Assembly: GCA_035480575.1 (NCBI GenBank)
Contig: DATIHR010000032.1
Coordinates: 1 to 39,766, forward strand
Source of the DNA: PMNU01 sp035480575
Lineage (GTDB): Bacteria > Patescibacteriota > Saccharimonadia > Saccharimonadales > UBA4665
Direction: 5' to 3'
Length of the DNA: 39,766 nucleotides
Shown: positions 38,120 through 39,766 of the stretch, piece by piece
Layout of the letters: each line of letters starts with the position of its first letter
Numbering within the stretch: the stretch's first letter is position 1
Translations under genes and position numbers: made by a program
Notes under the pieces: model-generated
Databases searched by the model: none
The model's input: only the letters and a program-made list of their open reading frames with translations
Told to the model about the DNA's origin: nothing

Positions 38120-39766
38120 ATGAATCTACTTACACTCATAAGAAATGCCCGATTAGTACAAAAAATAAGTATAGCGTTCGTGCTAGCCCTAGTGCTGTTA
38201 ACGAGTACGCTCATACGCGTTGCGTCGGCCGCAACACCGACGTTTAAACAGGCTAAGGCTGTTGAAACCAGCAGGGGTACAACGGCAAGCGTAGCGTTTG
38301 CCAGTGCTAACGCTGTGGGCGATTTGCTTGTTGTGCAGGTATTGTGGAGCAATACGGGTGGGGTAACAGTTACGGATAGCCGCGGGAATGCATATGTGGC
38401 CGCAACCGCGCGCAGCACATGGGCGGTCAATAACAGCGCCCAGACGTTTTATGCCAAAAATGTTGCTGCCGGCACCAATACGGTGACCGCTACGTTTGCA
38501 ACAACGTTGCCATCGTACGCAATTGTGCAAGCCCACGAATACGCCGGCCTGGATAAGGTAAATCCCGTAGACGGTACATCGAGTGGGGTGGGCACGACTG
38601 CAACTGCCAATAGCGGTAATGTTACGACCACGGCTGGTAATGATCTGTTGTTTGCCGGTGGCGGCGCATCTGGAACGCTCGGTACACCCCCGTCGGGTTG
38701 GACTGCCCGCTTGAATACGTCGGGCAACCGTACAGCCGATAAGGTTGCAGCTACGGCTGGTACGTATAACGCCACGAATAGCGCTACGGGTAATCAATGG
38801 GTGATGCAGCTGGTGGCTTTTAAGGCTGACAGCGGCAATACGGACACTACTGCACCGACCACACCCAGCTCGCTGCAAGCAACCGTAGTCTCGGGTTCGC
38901 AGATTAACCTTAGCTGGACGGCGGCTACCGATAATGTCGGTGTGGCTGCGTACCAACTAGAACGCTGCCAGGGTGCTGGTTGTAGCACATTTGCTACGAT
39001 TACGACACTTGGGGGCGGTGTAACGACCTACAACGATAGTAGTTTGACATCGGCAACAAGTTACAGCTACCGATTGCGTGCCGCTGATGCGGCCGGTAAC
39101 CTGAGCGCGTATTCTTCGGTAGCAAGCGCAACGACGCAGGCTGTCGTTGATACAACCGCACCTACGGTTGCAATAATTGCCCCTGTTACGGGCGATACGG
39201 TTACCGGGACGGTGACTATCTCGGCGAGTGCCGCCGATACGGGGACTGGCGTGCAGAGTGTGCAGTTCTTCCAAGAAGGCGTGCTACTTGGCGAGGACAC
39301 CGCTGCGCCGTACTCATATCAATGGAACACGAATACTGTTGCTAATGGTATCTATCATCTGACGGCTGTTGCTAAAGACAACGCTGGGAATGTCAGCGCA
39401 GCAAGTGATGTTGTAACCGTCCAGGTTAATAACGCAGCTGGCCCCCAGACCCTAAAGATTATGCCACTCGGCGATTCCCTTACGCAGGGTGGTGTGAATG
39501 CAAACCTGCCAGGCCAGATGGAGGCCAGTACTCTTAATGGATACCGCTTGGACCTTATGAATCTACTCAGTGATTACTTAATTGATTATGTTGGTTCGTG
39601 GCAGGTCGGTAATGCCTCGCTTCCCGATAAAGACGAAAACGGCTTCAGCGGTGCCTGCATAATGGTATCTCCGTGTGGTGGTGGTACGTTGTATCCACAG
39701 ACAGCTGCCTGGATAAATAGTGAGAACCCTGACCTTATCATTATGCAGGGTGGTGAGAATGACTTT
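38120..39766 (+). CDS. Secreted multidomain protein with FN3, Ig-like and SGNH hydrolase domains (3' end outside window)
   Basis: 549 codons are visible and the frame is still open at the edge. Signal peptide about 1-37 (cleavage near ASA|AT). About 40-235 is a beta-sandwich repeat region common in CPR surface proteins (GDLLVVQVLWSNTGG ... WTARLNTSG ... WVMQLVAFKAD). About 243-335 is a fibronectin type III domain (TAPTTPSSLQATVVSG ... INLSWTAATDNVGVAAYQLER). About 340-440 is an Ig-like Bacterial Big domain (VDTTAPTVAIIAP). From 448 an SGNH/GDSL hydrolase starts: block I MPLGDSLTQGG with Ser453, block II NGFSGA, block III GGENDF with Asn547. Such enzymes act as esterases on polysaccharides or lipids, here outside the cell. 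The block V His lies beyond the window. Confidence 0.85.
   Translation, partial: MNLLTLIRNARLVQKISIAFVLALVLLTSTLIRVASAATPTFKQAKAVETSRGTTASVAFASANAVGDLLVVQVLWSNTGGVTVTDSRGNAYVAATARSTWAVNNSAQTFYAKNVAAGTNTVTATFATTLPSYAIVQAHEYAGLDKVNPVDGTSSGVGTTATANSGNVTTTAGNDLLFAGGGASGTLGTPPSGWTARLNTSGNRTADKVAATAGTYNATNSATGNQWVMQLVAFKADSGNTDTTAPTTPSSLQATVVSGSQINLSWTAATDNVGVAAYQLERCQGAGCSTFATITTLGGGVTTYNDSSLTSATSYSYRLRAADAAGNLSAYSSVASATTQAVVDTTAPTVAIIAPVTGDTVTGTVTISASAADTGTGVQSVQFFQEGVLLGEDTAAPYSYQWNTNTVANGIYHLTAVAKDNAGNVSAASDVVTVQVNNAAGPQTLKIMPLGDSLTQGGVNANLPGQMEASTLNGYRLDLMNLLSDYLIDYVGSWQVGNASLPDKDENGFSGACIMVSPCGGGTLYPQTAAWINSENPDLIIMQGGENDF

Noticed and set aside
38065..39300. Long minus-strand frames opposite the SGNH protein
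   Set aside because: The plus strand has a signal peptide and clear domains over the same bases; the minus frames are Cys/Arg- or Val/Ala-rich shadows.

Overview
The window looks like a chromosomal segment of a Candidatus Saccharibacteria (TM7) or closely related Patescibacteria (CPR) genome. Genes are short and tightly packed. Many proteins are lineage-type hypotheticals. The surface is of Gram-positive type, with one sortase and three proteins bearing C-terminal sorting-like signals, and several stand-alone two-component proteins are present. TGA is used as a stop and Trp is TGG, so the standard bacterial code applies and the recoded Gracilibacteria/Absconditabacteria are unlikely. Taxonomy is inferred from gene content only; no 16S rRNA gene is present.

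Layout. 1-1.3 kb: end of a surface protein split by an in-frame TAA, then a small membrane protein. 1.4-4.1 kb (minus): zinc formaldehyde/alcohol dehydrogenase and two unknown genes. 4.2-7.4 kb: DUF1003 protein, then a class E/F-like sortase convergent with, and overlapping by 30 bp, a secreted seven-repeat Asp-box beta-propeller with a sorting-like tail. 7.5-9.7 kb (minus): unknown gene, SWIM-finger protein, alpha/beta hydrolase. 9.77-10.34 kb: tRNA-Lys(CTT) surrounded by duplicated and inverted tRNA fragments. 10.5-16.6 kb: DUF5684-like membrane protein, a large unknown, two tandem folD paralogues, and a MurL-MurD pair overlapping by 4 bp that indicates epimerase-dependent D-glutamate incorporation into peptidoglycan. 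16.6-18.1 kb: two small membrane proteins and a secreted protein of actinobacterial bacteriocin-like architecture. 18.2-24.3 kb: prohibitin-like SPFH protein, two stand-alone receivers, a tandem promoter with a terminated short RNA, a methyltransferase-fold protein, a multi-TM histidine kinase and a small acidic protein. 24.5-27.5 kb: LPSTG surface protein, Pro-rich stalk protein, membrane protein, tRNA-Glu(TTC). 27.8-33.4 kb: unknown gene, then two genes 10 bp apart that between them carry the His and the Asp/Ser parts of one trypsin-like peptidase. 33.4-39.8 kb: MacB-type ABC exporter, Nudix hydrolase, two unknowns, and the start of a secreted FN3/Ig/SGNH hydrolase cut by the window edge.

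Two themes run through the window. First, about eleven genes have a -10 box 6-9 nt before the ATG and no Shine-Dalgarno, which indicates leaderless mRNAs, while other genes carry strong SD sequences. Second, much of the coding capacity goes to secreted or wall-linked proteins, as expected for an episymbiont that interacts with another cell. The strongest candidates for something new are the split trypsin-like peptidase pair (29626-33418) and the secreted bacteriocin-like protein with its adjacent two-TM mini-protein (17001-18136).
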